The notes under the pieces: generated by a model | Told to the model about the DNA's origin: nothing | Seen by the model: the letters and a program-made list of their open reading frames with translations, nothing else | Databases searched by the model: none | Position numbers and translations under genes: made by a program | Source of the DNA: Crotalaria pallida | Taxonomy: Eukaryota > Streptophyta > Magnoliopsida > Fabales > Fabaceae | Length of the DNA stretch: 64,000 nt | Reading direction: 5' to 3' | NCBI GenBank assembly: GCA_037953625.1 | Contig: CM075651.1 | Location: 159,721,501-159,785,500 of the forward strand | Shown here: positions 1 to 9,855 of the stretch, one piece after another | Position numbering within the stretch: position 1 is the first letter of the stretch | Layout of the letters: each line of letters opens with the position of its first letter

Positions 1-542
1 TTTTAAAAAAATTAAATATATTCAACAAACTTTCTTAAACTGTGAATCTAGTTACTTTTTCTTATAGTAGTGGACGGAGGGAGTACTAATTTTGAAAGAA
101 GTACTCCCTCTAGTCTCATTTATAAGCAAAAAAAAACATTTCATTAATGGTCTTAAATATAAGCAAAAATTAACTAACTTTCTATTCCCAATAGAATCAT
201 TCTTAAAATATCTCTTCAAAGTGGTTGTAACATTTAATTTTTAATTTGTTTCATTACTAATGGAAGTTTCCTAAAGTAGTCAATTTTTCTATGAATTTGA
301 GAAAAATAAATGGACTTAACTAACTTTTTTGATATTGTTAGTTACATTGAATATATAAATATTTAATATACTTTCTCAAAATTACCTTTATACTTAATAA
401 ATATTTGATATTCTAGTCTGGAAAATAAAAAGAAAATTACATTTTTCCATAAGTTTTTCTTATATTTAATTTCATAAAAATGCACCAAAAACACTTATTA
501 GCATTTGAAAAAAAAAAAGGAAATTTTGGTGCATAACCTTGT
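1..542. repeat. MITE remnants, AT-rich
   Basis: No gene seen. Position 70-85 carries a GGACGGAGGGAGTAC end typical of Stowaway-like MITEs, whose other end lies outside the window. A second CTCCCTCTAGTCTCATTTAT end starts near 105, followed by MITE-like body sequence with no matching right end. It is therefore probably truncated. Confidence 0.5.
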
Positions 543-550
543 GCTATATG

Positions 551-1152
551 TAGCATTGGCAATTAGGGTTGAAGCCCATGGGGCACGCCCGCAATTTTTT
601 GCGGACAGGGCATTGATTTTAAGCCCAACAAAAAAAATGCCCCCCCGCCCTGCCCATTTTTTTAGCGGGCATTGTCGGGCAGGCGCCGGGCCGCCCATTA
701 ATTTAAAAATAAAAAAACATGTGTCATATGTTTCCTAATTTCTAAGTATTGATTACATTAAAAAAAATTGATTGTTATTCTGATCCAGTACAAATTTTAA
801 TTGATTGCTCAATTTTTATTTAACTGCATGAGCGATTTTTTTTCTTTCAGCCTTTGATTGATTGTTTTTATGTGTTTTTCGAGTATTTTGAGTAATTTAC
901 AATCTTACGTTAGTTACGTACCGTTAGCATTTTTCAATTTTTTGCCTCTTTACGGGTTTTTTTTTTAATTTTTTAAATTTTTTAAATTAAAGCGGACCGC
1001 CCATAAGCCCGTCCGCCCGCCCTATAGGCGGGCAAGGCCTCAATTTTTCGCCCACGAATTTTTAATTGGTGGGCATGCCCACCCACCAAAATCGCGGGCA
1101 TTGACGAGCATATGCGCCCATGCCCGCCCGCCCGCCCAAATTGTCAATACTA
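551..1152. mobile_element. hAT-type non-autonomous element (MITE), 602 bp
   Basis: The ends are imperfect inverted repeats: TAGCATTGGCAATTAGGG on the left and, reverse-complemented, TAGTATTGACAATTTGGG on the right. They are flanked by a perfect 8-bp duplication GCTATATG at 543-550 and 1153-1160, the size made by hAT transposases. The subterminal regions are unusually GC-rich, made of repeated GCGGGC/GCCCGC words, while the core is AT-rich. It has no transposase, so it depends on a helper. The open frames inside it are by-products of the GC-rich repeats. Confidence 0.85.
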
Positions 1153-1264
1153 GCTATATGGATTTCGCGAAAGAGAGAAGAGAGAAACGTAAACATGACC
1201 TTTGTTTTTTGTGGGTGACGAACTGACTATACAGAAATTGGAACACATAAATTTTTGAAAACTA

Positions 1265-1537
1265 CTTCGTTCATCCCTAAATATAAAGTCTCTTTAGGGG
1301 ATTTCACTTCCATTAAGAAAGTTGAATAATTTAGTTAATTGTATTGGAAATGTGAACTTTTGATATGTAATTTCAAAATTACCTCTATTAATATTATTGA
1401 GAATCTAAAAATTGTTAAATAAATAAGGGTATTTGTGAAAAAAAATAATTAATGATCATTGAAAATTGGTATGTGGCTTTATAAATAGGGACAAAATAAA
1501 AATATCAAGAAGGCTTTATATTTAAGGACGGTGGGAG
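1265..1537. mobile_element. Stowaway-like MITE
   Basis: About 273 bp with inverted ends (CATCCCTAAATATAAAG on the left; CTTTATATTTAAGGACGG on the right) between TA dinucleotides at 1263-1264 and 1538-1539. The body matches the element at 19309-19577 closely. No coding potential. Confidence 0.7.
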
Positions 1538-1790
1538 TATTAAAACTTCTCATCACAACTACCCCTTCGCTTTCTTTAATTTAATTATTTTTACTACTCC
1601 CCCCTCTCTAAATATAATTAAGTATGTGGAGTGAATTTTTAACAATTTTGTTTTGTTCCATAAATTATTTTTTTTTATAAACTTAATATTCATTTGTAGT
1701 ATTTCTGCTTTCGAGCATACTCTTATTTGTAATATCATTTTTTTATCACCCATTTCTTCATTTCTCTTTAACATAGTCTTTATACATTTA

Positions 1791-2542
1791 CTCCCTCCGT
1801 CTCTTAATATAGGGCACCATTTTGATAGAATTGATGTCCCTTTTTATAAGTCGTTTTAGAATATTTAGGTAGTATTAAAGAGTTTATTCCAAATACATCC
1901 CTCATAATTGCATAGGGATGATAGAGTAATAATTACAATAGAAAGAGAAAGGAATAGAGTTGTAAAGTTTTAAATAGGGGTAACCTTGGAATGACAACAT
2001 ATTTTTTGATAAATTTGAGAGTAATAATTACTTTTCTTAATCTGCGTGAATTAGGTAAAAATGACTTATATTAAGTAGGGGTGTAAGTGGTCCGGTCCCG
2101 GACCGCGAGACCGGTCAGATCGGACCGGACCAGACCGAAAAATACGGTCTGGTCTGGTCTCGCGGTCTGGTCCGGTCTGAAAATATCTGGACCGATCTAC
2201 CATTGGTCCGGTCCACGGTCTGGAAAATTTTTGGACCACCAAGACCGGACCGGACCGATAGCTGAAATATATATATAAAAAAAAATAAAAATAAAAAACT
2301 CATACAACCTAAATTATTGTATGCTGTCCGGTGGGAAAAAAGGATGGAAATATTATGTTTGATGCTTAAAAGCCTAAATTATTGTATGATGTCCAGGATA
2401 TCCAGTGGGAAAAAAAAAGAAACAGGTTATCCTGTGGGAAAAAAAAAAGAAGAAGAAAAAAACAGGTTTTTTATTTTTTTATTATTGTGGTCTAAATAGA
2501 CCGGACCGGACCGTTACACCCCTAATTAAGGGACAGAGGGAG
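1791..2542. mobile_element. Stowaway-like MITE split by a nested insertion
   Basis: The left end CTCCCTCCGTCTCTTAATAT and the right end (reverse complement CTCCCTCTGTCCCTTAATTA, read across the insertion edge) are inverted and flanked by TA at 1789-1790 and 2543-2544. The right end is separated from the body by the element at 2076-2524. Without that insertion the MITE would be about 300 bp. A related but inverted copy lies at about 19590-19830. Confidence 0.7.
2076..2524. mobile_element. hAT-like MITE nested in a Stowaway-like MITE
   Basis: The ends TAGGGGTGTAAGTGGTCCGG and (reverse complement) TAGGGGTGTAACGGTCCGGT are inverted repeats. The flanks carry a 6-bp duplication ATTAAG at 2070-2075 and 2525-2530. 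The left half consists of many GGTCCGGTC/GACCGGACC words. The TAGGGGTGT terminus resembles hAT ends, but the duplication is shorter than the usual 8 bp, so the superfamily is tentative. Confidence 0.65.
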
Positions 2543-2544
2543 TA

Positions 2545-2880
2545 TTACTATTACTCTCTCTCCTATTATTAAATGGGGGTAATTTAGTCATAATATACCA
2601 AATTCTTATATCATTTACTCATTTTCTAATCTATTTGCAATGGCCTAAAAGAACATAACTTATGTGACAGAGGGAGTAATATTGTTAGTGATACTAGAAT
2701 CCATAATAGTTTGTATACTTTTTCAAAATTGTCTCTATAATTATCATTGAAACTCTAAAAAGTTTTAACTAAATGAGGGTATTTGTGAAAAAGAAGTAAT
2801 TAACATCATTGAAAATTGAAAAAAATGGTTATATTCAGAGACAAGAGAAACTCACTACCTAGTGCTTATATTTAGAGACA
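2545..2880. repeat. MITE fragments
   Basis: Overlapping degraded Stowaway-like pieces. A CTCTCTCTCCTATTATTAAA end is followed by GACAGAGGGAGTA near 2665-2677. After that comes body sequence resembling the 2883-3119 element but lacking a clear left terminus. No gene seen. Confidence 0.45.
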
Positions 2881-2882
2881 TA

Positions 2883-3119
2883 CTCCCTCCGATCCTATTT
2901 ATAAGACCTTTTTGGAGTTTTTATTTTGGTCCTATTTATAAGACCCATTTTCAATTTTTAATAGCATTTAATTACTTCTTTCTACAAACACCCCTATTAA
3001 GTCAATACTTTTTAGAGTTTCAATAATAATTATAGGAGAAGTTTTGAAAAAGTATATCAAATTTTCCTTAGTGGGGATGAAAAACCTCAAAAGGATCTTA
3101 TAAATAGGACCGGAGGGAG
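2883..3119. mobile_element. Stowaway-like MITE, 237 bp
   Basis: Clean inverted ends: CTCCCTCCGATCCTATTTAT on the left and CTCCCTCCGGTCCTATTTAT as the reverse complement of the right end. They are flanked by TA at 2881-2882 and 3120-3121. The right end lies about 37 bp from the 5' LTR of the copia element. Confidence 0.85.
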
Positions 3120-3156
3120 TATGAAGTATTTTTAATAGTTAATGCTAACAAGTATT

Positions 3157-4723
3157 TGTGAATTCAATGCTCCTAATTAGGTGGATTATGTTTTGATGAT
3201 GACAAAATAATTAACAAATCATGCCTTGAAGATATTGCAACATCAACATCAACAAGAAGTCAAGAAAAGAAGACAAGTGCCCAATCATTCTCAATCAAAT
3301 ATTAATTGTAAATTTCTAATTTATGTTGAGAGTGGGTAGAAATAGTTAGTCTCTTCTAGGAATAAATTTTTATATGTTTATTAAGTTGAGATTGACCAAA
3401 AATTAATACTTGAGAGGAAAAATAAAATTGAAAAATAATTTTTCCCATATCTGATCAAAATACTCGAGTATTTTGATAAAGACTCGAGTATATACTCGAG
3501 TATTTATAGAAAAACTCGAGTATTTGTGCCAGGTCAGCAAATATGACCGTTAGTCTGGTTCGTGCACCAATTCACTCGTGACCGACCAAAAAGACTCGAG
3601 TATTTACCAAAAGACTCGAGTATTTTTGTCCAGTCAGCAAAAATGAACGTTGGAGAGACTCAAAAACCCAATTGAGGGCATTTGAGTCTCATCCAACCCC
3701 AAGAGAGTATTCTGAACCTTATTGTAAAATTGCTCTTTGAATTTGTGCAAGAACAAACAAGACAACAACACATTATTGATCACAAGCTTTCATAATTTCC
3801 TTTTCTCAAGTGTTAATTCCCAAAAAGCTCAACTTCTCACTCATATTGTCATTTTATTCCAAGTTGAGTTTTAGGCCTCAATTCTTACATTGAGTTGTGC
3901 TTATTTGTGCTAATCCATTGTGAGATTAGTAATACACATACAAAAAGCTTGATTATTCAAAGTCTTGGATTGTTCCCAAGCAAACCCTAAGTGGCTTAGG
4001 GTGTTGGAAGTCTTGAGAGGTTCTCAAGCACAAGACTAGGAGGTTCCTAGCCCGGTGGAGTTTCTTGAAGGGAGTTCAAGGAAGCTTTGTGAAGAGTTCT
4101 TCAATCACCGGAATCAAATTGGGGTAGAAATCAAGAGTTTGGTACACTCTTGAAGGGTTAGGTTGAGTGAGGCCATTCTCAAGCAATCCTTTGTAATTTC
4201 TAACAATTTGATTATTAGTAGAAACTCCTAAGTGATTAGGAGGACTGGATGTAGCTCATTGTTGGAGTGAACCAGGATAAAATTGCTTGAGTGTTGGTTT
4301 ATTGCTTTTAATCTACTTTCTAGCTCAATAGACTTAAGTCATTTCAATCAATTAGGATTTATACAATTAGGTAGCAAGTTCAAGGAATCTTTGTGTTTAA
4401 AAGTTATTTAGATTGCTTGCTATTCTGTTGGATAAGTTCCTGTTTAATATTGAATTGATTTGAGTTAAAATTGCTGAATTTTCGTTTCTGGTTTTTCTGC
4501 TATCTGATAGGAAAAACTCGAGTATTTCAGAAAAGACTCGAGTTGTTCATCACTGAAAAACTCGAGTATTTCACAAAAGACTCGAGTCTTTTGTGTCTGA
4601 TTCCAGAAAATTCAGTCTTAGCTCCATTCTTCAATTACCAATCGAAATATTTGGTATTAGTGCTTCAAAATACTATTCACCCCCCCTCTAGTATTTGCTT
4701 AGCCCGCTTGTTGGTTTCCAACA
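3157..4723 (+). repeat. 5' LTR
   Basis: 1567 bp, TG...CA bounded. It contains about ten CTCGAG-centred motifs, mostly ACTCGAGTATTT, at 3470-3630 and 4507-4590. It aligns along its full length with 11039-12605; the differences seen are T/C in the TTGAG(T/C)TGTG stretch near 3895, G/A in CAATC(G/A)AAAT near 4643, and C/T in the C-run near 4682. Promoter and polyadenylation signals should lie here but I could not place them exactly. The open frame 4471-4836 is LTR sequence, not a gene. Confidence 0.93.
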
Positions 4724-4725
4724 AG

Positions 4726-4737
4726 TGGTATCAGAGC
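4726..4737 (+). other. Primer binding site (initiator Met tRNA)
   Basis: TGGTATCAGAGC starts 2 bp after the 5' LTR. It is the standard plant copia minus-strand primer site, complementary to the 3' end of initiator methionine tRNA. Confidence 0.93.
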
Positions 4738-4793
4738 TCGGTCGAAAGATCGAGTGTAACAACTTCTTTGAAAAAGATCCTTTTGGAAACTAA

Positions 4794-6572
4794 ATGGGCT
4801 CTAGCAATAACTTTGGTGGAGAAGGAGCTTCAATAAACCGTCCTCCACTATTTAATGGTGAAGGATATGTTTATTGGAAAACTCGCATGAAAGTTTTTAT
4901 TGAAGCAATTGATATGGATATTTGGGATGCAATTGAATATGGTCCTTTCATTCCCAAAAAGAAAATAAATGATGAAATTGTTGAAATTCCAAGGAGTAGT
5001 TGGAATGATGATGAAAAGAGAAAAGTTTCATTTGATTTAAAAGCTAAAAACATCATCTTTTCGGCCTTATCCCATGATGAATTTTATAGAGTTTCCCAAT
5101 GTAAATCGGCAAAAGAAATGTGGGATACTTTGCAAGTCACACATGAGGGAACAAGTGAGGTTAGAGATGCAAGATTGAATTCTCTAACTCACGAATATGA
5201 ATTGTTCCACATGTTGCCAAATGAAACCATTAGTGACTTGCAAAGGCGATTCTCTCACATTGTTAATCATTTGATTTCCTTGGGAAAAGTATTTCGCAAT
5301 GGTGAAACTACTAACAAAATTCTAAGATGTCTTGATAGGAGTTGGGAACCCAAGGTAACCGCCATCAAGGAATCTAGAGACATAAATAGCATGGACTTAG
5401 CCACTTTGTTTGGCAAACTCCAAGAGCATGAGATGGAGCTTACAAGACTTGGGATGCATGAGGAATCGGACAAAAAGAAAAAGGGCATAGCACTCAAAGC
5501 TTCAACTAAAGCTACAAAAGAAGTTGAAGAATGCTCTACAAGTGGAGATTCCGATGGTGAACCAAATCAAGAAGAATTTGGGATGTTTGTGAAAAGATTC
5601 AACAAATTTTTCAAAGGGAAGAAAGGTGGATCTTCATCCAATTTTAAGAGAAGCAAAGACTCCAAACAAAGAGAAAAGAGTACCAATGATGGAGTTAAGT
5701 GTCATGAATGTGGAGGGGTTGGTCACATAAGAATGGAATGTGCCACATTCTTGAAGAAGAATGACAAGAAGACCCAAGAGACCAAAGGGAAGCGTGCATA
5801 CATTGTTTGGGATGCACCGGAAAAGAGCAATGAATCATCTTCAAGTAGCTCCGGTGATGAAAATGCAAACCTTTGTCTCATGGCCAAGAACAATCATGAG
5901 TCCTCATCAAGAGCTAATCATGGCATGAGTGAAAGTGATGATGAGGTAACCTCTAGCTCTTCTTGTTCCTCTTCAAACTCCATTTCCTATGATGATTTGC
6001 AAGAAGCCTACAATGAAATGTTAATTCAATTTAGAAGGCTTGCTAAAATCAATAAGGAAAAAGGAAAGAAAATTTTGGAGTTTCAACAAGAAATTGATGA
6101 ATTGCAAAAATCTATAAATGAGTTGAAACTTCAAAATGAATCCTTGGAACTTATTAATTCTAGTCATCAAAGTGAGTGTGCAAATCATGAGGAGATTATC
6201 ACTCCATGTGAGAGATGTGATGAACTTGAAAAAGAAGTGAAAGAGTTGAAAAACAAACTCACAATCTCACATAGTGATAGAAACCTCAACCGGTTGTTGA
6301 ACTCTCAAAGACATAATCACAACAAAACCGGTTTAGGATATGTTCATAAAACGAACAAAAAGTACAAGGTGGTTGGAACATTTTCTAAGAAAAATTCATC
6401 AGAGAGACCAACTTGTACTTATTGTGGAAAAGTTGGACATATCAACATTGAGTGCCATATTAAGAAGTTTGAAATGAATAAGGGCACTTATATGTGGATT
6501 AAGAAGGGAGAAAGTCCCAACACTAACCCTAAGGGACCCAACATTGTTTGGGTACCCAAATCGAACAAGTGA
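4794..6572 (+). CDS. gag: Retrotransposon Gag polyprotein (592 aa)
   Basis: Forms the particle that packages element RNA in the cytoplasm. The first ATG follows the primer site by about 55 bp. The N-terminal third (roughly residues 13-230, with the FNGEGYVYW motif near the start) is a UBN2/copia-type Gag domain. Two CCHC zinc knuckles follow: residues 303-316 (CHECGGVGHIRMEC) and 541-554 (CTYCGKVGHINIEC). Between them are an acidic and Ser-rich stretch and a predicted coiled coil at about 390-490. At 592 aa it is longer than minimal copia Gags, as is usual for Sireviruses. The frame closes at 6570-6572, in a different frame from the downstream protease. Either a recoding event joins Gag and Pol, or this copy is mutated. 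Confidence 0.92.
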   Translation: MGSSNNFGGEGASINRPPLFNGEGYVYWKTRMKVFIEAIDMDIWDAIEYGPFIPKKKINDEIVEIPRSSWNDDEKRKVSFDLKAKNIIFSALSHDEFYRVSQCKSAKEMWDTLQVTHEGTSEVRDARLNSLTHEYELFHMLPNETISDLQRRFSHIVNHLISLGKVFRNGETTNKILRCLDRSWEPKVTAIKESRDINSMDLATLFGKLQEHEMELTRLGMHEESDKKKKGIALKASTKATKEVEECSTSGDSDGEPNQEEFGMFVKRFNKFFKGKKGGSSSNFKRSKDSKQREKSTNDGVKCHECGGVGHIRMECATFLKKNDKKTQETKGKRAYIVWDAPEKSNESSSSSSGDENANLCLMAKNNHESSSRANHGMSESDDEVTSSSSCSSSNSISYDDLQEAYNEMLIQFRRLAKINKEKGKKILEFQQEIDELQKSINELKLQNESLELINSSHQSECANHEEIITPCERCDELEKEVKELKNKLTISHSDRNLNRLLNSQRHNHNKTGLGYVHKTNKKYKVVGTFSKKNSSERPTCTYCGKVGHINIECHIKKFEMNKGTYMWIKKGESPNTNPKGPNIVWVPKSNK

Positions 6573-6585
6573 TTTCATATTGTAG

Positions 6586-7956
6586 GTGTGCCTTCGAACG
6601 GGAAAGGAATTGTGGTATCTAGATAGTGGATGTTCGAAGCACATGACGGGAGATAAGCGACACTTCATTGAGCTTACTCCAAAGGAAAAGGGTTATGTCA
6701 CTTATGGGGACAACAACAAAGGCAAAATCCTTGGTATTGGTAAAATCGAAAACTCTTCAAACTTGATTATTGATAATGTGCTCTATGTTCAAGGATTAGA
6801 ACATAATCTCTTGAGCATAAGCCAATTATGTGATGTTGGTAATCATGTAGTTTTTACCTCTACCCATTGCCTCATTAAAAGTGACAAAGATGAATCAATC
6901 AAATTTGTTGGTAGAAGGTCAAATAATACTTACTTAGTTGATTTGAACAAAGTCACTTCTTTGGTCTCTACTTGTTTAGTGAGCAAAGAAAATGACACTT
7001 GGTTATGGCATCGTAGGACCGCTCATATTAATGTAAACCAATTGAAGAAAATACAATCTAAAGATCTAGTAGTTGGTTTACCAAAGCTAAATTTTTCTAT
7101 TGAAGGTGTTTGTTCTCCTTGCAAGAAATGTAAACAAACTAAAAACACCTTTGGATCAAAAATGGTGATGTCCACATCAAGGCCATTAGAAATGCTTCAT
7201 ATGGACTTGTTTGGACCATCACAAGTAAAAAGCTTTGGTGGCAACTATTATGCATTGGTAATTGTTGATGACTTCTCTAGGTTTACATGGACTTTATTCT
7301 TATCTACTAAGAGTGAGACCTACAAATCTTTTAAACATCATGTCAAACTTTTGCAAAACCAAGTAAATCAAAAAGTAATTATTATTCGTACCGATCATGG
7401 TGGAGAATTTGAAAACCACAAATTTGATAGATTTTGTGCTAAAAATGGTATTGAGCACCAATTCTCCGCACCAAGAACTCCGGAACAAAACGGAGTGGTA
7501 GAGCGGAAAAATAGGGTGCTAGTTGAACTTGCTAGAACCATGCTAAATGATTCTAGAGTACCTCAATATTTTTGGGCCGATGCCGTCAATACGGCTTGTT
7601 ATGTTTTAAATCGTATTTTGATAAGGCCCTCTTTGAATAAAACCCCCTATGAACTTTACAAGGGAAGAAAGCCAAATATATCTCATTTTCATGTCTTCGG
7701 ATGCCAAGTTTTTGTTTTAAATAATGGAAAAGAACACATTGGCAAGTTTGATTCCAAATCCGATGAAGGCATATTTTTAGGCTATTCTTCTCATAGTAAA
7801 GCTTATAGAATTTTCAATAAAAGAACTTTAACTATTGAGGAATCAATTCATGTGGTTTTTAATGAGTCTTCAAAAGAAGATAGTGTTTTATGTGATGCTA
7901 GTGAAGATGGCATTGTCTTTTCAAAAGAAGAAAAAGAGAGAGAATTCAAAAGTTGA
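6586..7956 (+). CDS. pol: Pol, N-terminal part: protease and integrase
   Basis: The frame opens right after a stop at 6583-6585 and has no nearby ATG, so it must be reached from Gag. It starts with an aspartic protease (LDSG at residues 12-15, followed by SKHMTG). Next come the pre-integrase HHCC zinc region (WHRRTAH and CSPCKKCK, about residues 140-190) and the integrase core with its three acidic residues: HMDLFGP, RTDHGGE and PEQNGVVER. The integrase C-terminal GY/F-type FGCQVFV block follows. The frame ends at 7954-7956, in the linker before reverse transcriptase, while the reverse transcriptase lies in another frame. The overlap region is rich in A and GA runs, a likely indel site. Processing and integration functions are known for the family. 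Confidence 0.9.
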   Translation: MCLRTGKELWYLDSGCSKHMTGDKRHFIELTPKEKGYVTYGDNNKGKILGIGKIENSSNLIIDNVLYVQGLEHNLLSISQLCDVGNHVVFTSTHCLIKSDKDESIKFVGRRSNNTYLVDLNKVTSLVSTCLVSKENDTWLWHRRTAHINVNQLKKIQSKDLVVGLPKLNFSIEGVCSPCKKCKQTKNTFGSKMVMSTSRPLEMLHMDLFGPSQVKSFGGNYYALVIVDDFSRFTWTLFLSTKSETYKSFKHHVKLLQNQVNQKVIIIRTDHGGEFENHKFDRFCAKNGIEHQFSAPRTPEQNGVVERKNRVLVELARTMLNDSRVPQYFWADAVNTACYVLNRILIRPSLNKTPYELYKGRKPNISHFHVFGCQVFVLNNGKEHIGKFDSKSDEGIFLGYSSHSKAYRIFNKRTLTIEESIHVVFNESSKEDSVLCDASEDGIVFSKEEKEREFKS

Positions 7957-9643
7957 TGAAGGAGAAGTAAGGGAAGAACTTCCTCCAACTTGGAAATCGG
8001 TCAAGGCTCATCCTATAGACAAAGTCATAGGAGATATGTCAAAGGGAGTACTTACTCGTAGGTCTATTCAAAACATTTGCCACTATGTCTCATTTGTTTC
8101 TCAAATTGAACCCGATTCAATTAAAAAGGCCATTGAGGATGATCATTGGGTTCTTGCTATGCAAGAAGAATTAAACCAATTTGAAAGAAATGAAGTTTGG
8201 GATCTAGTCCCTAAACCCTATGATCATACCATAATTGGTACTAAATGGATTTATAGAAACAAACTTGATGAATCCGGGTTGATTATAAGAAACAAAGCTA
8301 GACTAGTAGCTCAAGGGTACAACCAAGAGGAAGGTATCGATTATGATAAGACCTTTGCTCCGGTTGCACGTCTTGAAGCAATCCGAATTTTACTTGCTTA
8401 TGCTTCAATAATGAAATTCACTTTATATCAAATGGATGTTAAAAGTGCTTTCTTGAATGGGTTTATAAATGAAGAAGTGTATGTCAAACAACCCCCCGGT
8501 TTTGAAAATAGTGAATTTCCAAACCATGTTTATAAATTGAAAAAGGCACTCTATGGATTGAAACAAGCTCCTAGAGCTTGGTATGATCGATTGAGTTCCT
8601 TTCTATTAGAAAACAAGTTTCAAAGAGGGAAGGTTGATAATACATTATTTATTTATAAAACCAAGGATGACATTTTGTTAGTACAAATCTATGTTGATGA
8701 TATCATTTTCGGTGCTACTAACGTGTCTCTTTGTAGAAAGTTTTCAAATTTGATGAAAAAGGAATTTGAAATGTCAATGATGGGAGAACTCAAGTTCTTC
8801 CTAGGCTTACAAATAAAGCAAGTCAAGGAGGGGATATTTGTGCATCAGGGGAAATATTGCAAAGAACTCCTTGAAAAATTCGGATTGGACAAGTGCAAGG
8901 AAGCCTACACTCCAATGAGCACATCATGCTACCTAGACAAGGATGAACAAGGTACATCGGTTGATGTTAGTAAGTATAGGGGTATGATAGGTAGTCTCCT
9001 ATATCTCACTGCATCTAGACCGGATATTATGTTTAGTGTATGCATGTGTGCTAGATTTCAAGCTAATCCTAAAGAATCTCACCTATCCGCAGTTAAACAT
9101 ATATTTAAGTATCTAAAAGGAACAATTAACACTGGTTTATGGTATCCTGCTGATGCCAATCTTAGTCTAGTTGGTTACTCGGATTCCGACTTCGCCGGAT
9201 GCAAGCTTGATCGCAAAAGCACCAGTGGTACTTGCCATTTCTTGGGAAGTTCATTGGTGTCATGGTTTTCTAAAAAGCAAGCTTGTGTCGCTCTTTCTAC
9301 CGCCGAAGCGGAATATATCGCAGCCGGTAGTTGTTGTGCTCAACTGTTATGGATGAAACAACAATTATCGGATTTTGGTTTGAAACTTGAAAATATTCCG
9401 ATTAGATGCGATAACACGAGTGCAATCAATTTGACTAAGAATCCGGTGTATCACTCAAGAACTAAACACATTGAAATAAGACATCATTTTTTAAGAGATC
9501 ATGTACAAAAGGGTGATTGCACAATTGAATTTGTTAGTACCACAAATCAATTAGCCGACATTTTTACAAAACCTCTACCAAGGGACACCTTTTATCATAT
9601 TAGGAGAGAACTTGGTATTTTAGATGAAACTAATATAGGCTAA
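7835..9643 (+). CDS. pol: Pol, C-terminal part: reverse transcriptase and RNase H
   Basis: Reading frame +2 relative to the window, whereas integrase is in +1. The first residues (7835 to about 7930) are probably out-of-frame translation. The genuine sequence resumes in the linker near 7930. The RVT_2-type reverse transcriptase includes GTKWIYRNKLDESG, ARLVAQGYNQEEGIDY, the catalytic DVKSAFLNG block and YVDDIIFGATN. The RNase H domain contains GYSDSDFAG, STAEAEYIAA and a final CDN motif, and ends with ADIFTKPLP. It is intact to the natural C-terminus. The only visible damage to pol is the frame change between integrase and this domain. The frame change could be tested by aligning sibling copies of the family. 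Confidence 0.9.
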   Translation: MRNQFMWFLMSLQKKIVFYVMLVKMALSFQKKKKRENSKVDEGEVREELPPTWKSVKAHPIDKVIGDMSKGVLTRRSIQNICHYVSFVSQIEPDSIKKAIEDDHWVLAMQEELNQFERNEVWDLVPKPYDHTIIGTKWIYRNKLDESGLIIRNKARLVAQGYNQEEGIDYDKTFAPVARLEAIRILLAYASIMKFTLYQMDVKSAFLNGFINEEVYVKQPPGFENSEFPNHVYKLKKALYGLKQAPRAWYDRLSSFLLENKFQRGKVDNTLFIYKTKDDILLVQIYVDDIIFGATNVSLCRKFSNLMKKEFEMSMMGELKFFLGLQIKQVKEGIFVHQGKYCKELLEKFGLDKCKEAYTPMSTSCYLDKDEQGTSVDVSKYRGMIGSLLYLTASRPDIMFSVCMCARFQANPKESHLSAVKHIFKYLKGTINTGLWYPADANLSLVGYSDSDFAGCKLDRKSTSGTCHFLGSSLVSWFSKKQACVALSTAEAEYIAAGSCCAQLLWMKQQLSDFGLKLENIPIRCDNTSAINLTKNPVYHSRTKHIEIRHHFLRDHVQKGDCTIEFVSTTNQLADIFTKPLPRDTFYHIRRELGILDETNIG

Positions 9644-9855
9644 TTGCATTGTGTGTCATTTTTGGAAAATCACCATATTAGTCTTACTCTAATGTGTTAT
9701 TGATTCTTAGTTAAATTGTCCTTGATGATATTTGAAATTGTATATGTTAATTGTGTGTGATTCTGTACTGTATTCCAAGTTGGTAGTGAAGCATTTGTGG
9801 TTGATTTGTGTTTGGTCTTTTAAAACTGAGTTTTTACTTTTTGTTCTGTCAAAAT

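Noticed and set aside
505..738. Overlapping frames on both strands with Pro/Gly/Arg-rich peptides
   Set aside because: They lie across the border and GC-rich subterminal repeats of the hAT MITE.
2087..2303. Arg/Thr/Gly-rich frames on both strands
   Set aside because: By-products of the GGTCCGGTC repeats in the nested element.
4471..4836. 121-aa frame spanning the LTR end and primer site
   Set aside because: It crosses the LTR boundary and primer binding site, overlaps the gag start in another frame, and reappears in the 3' LTR.
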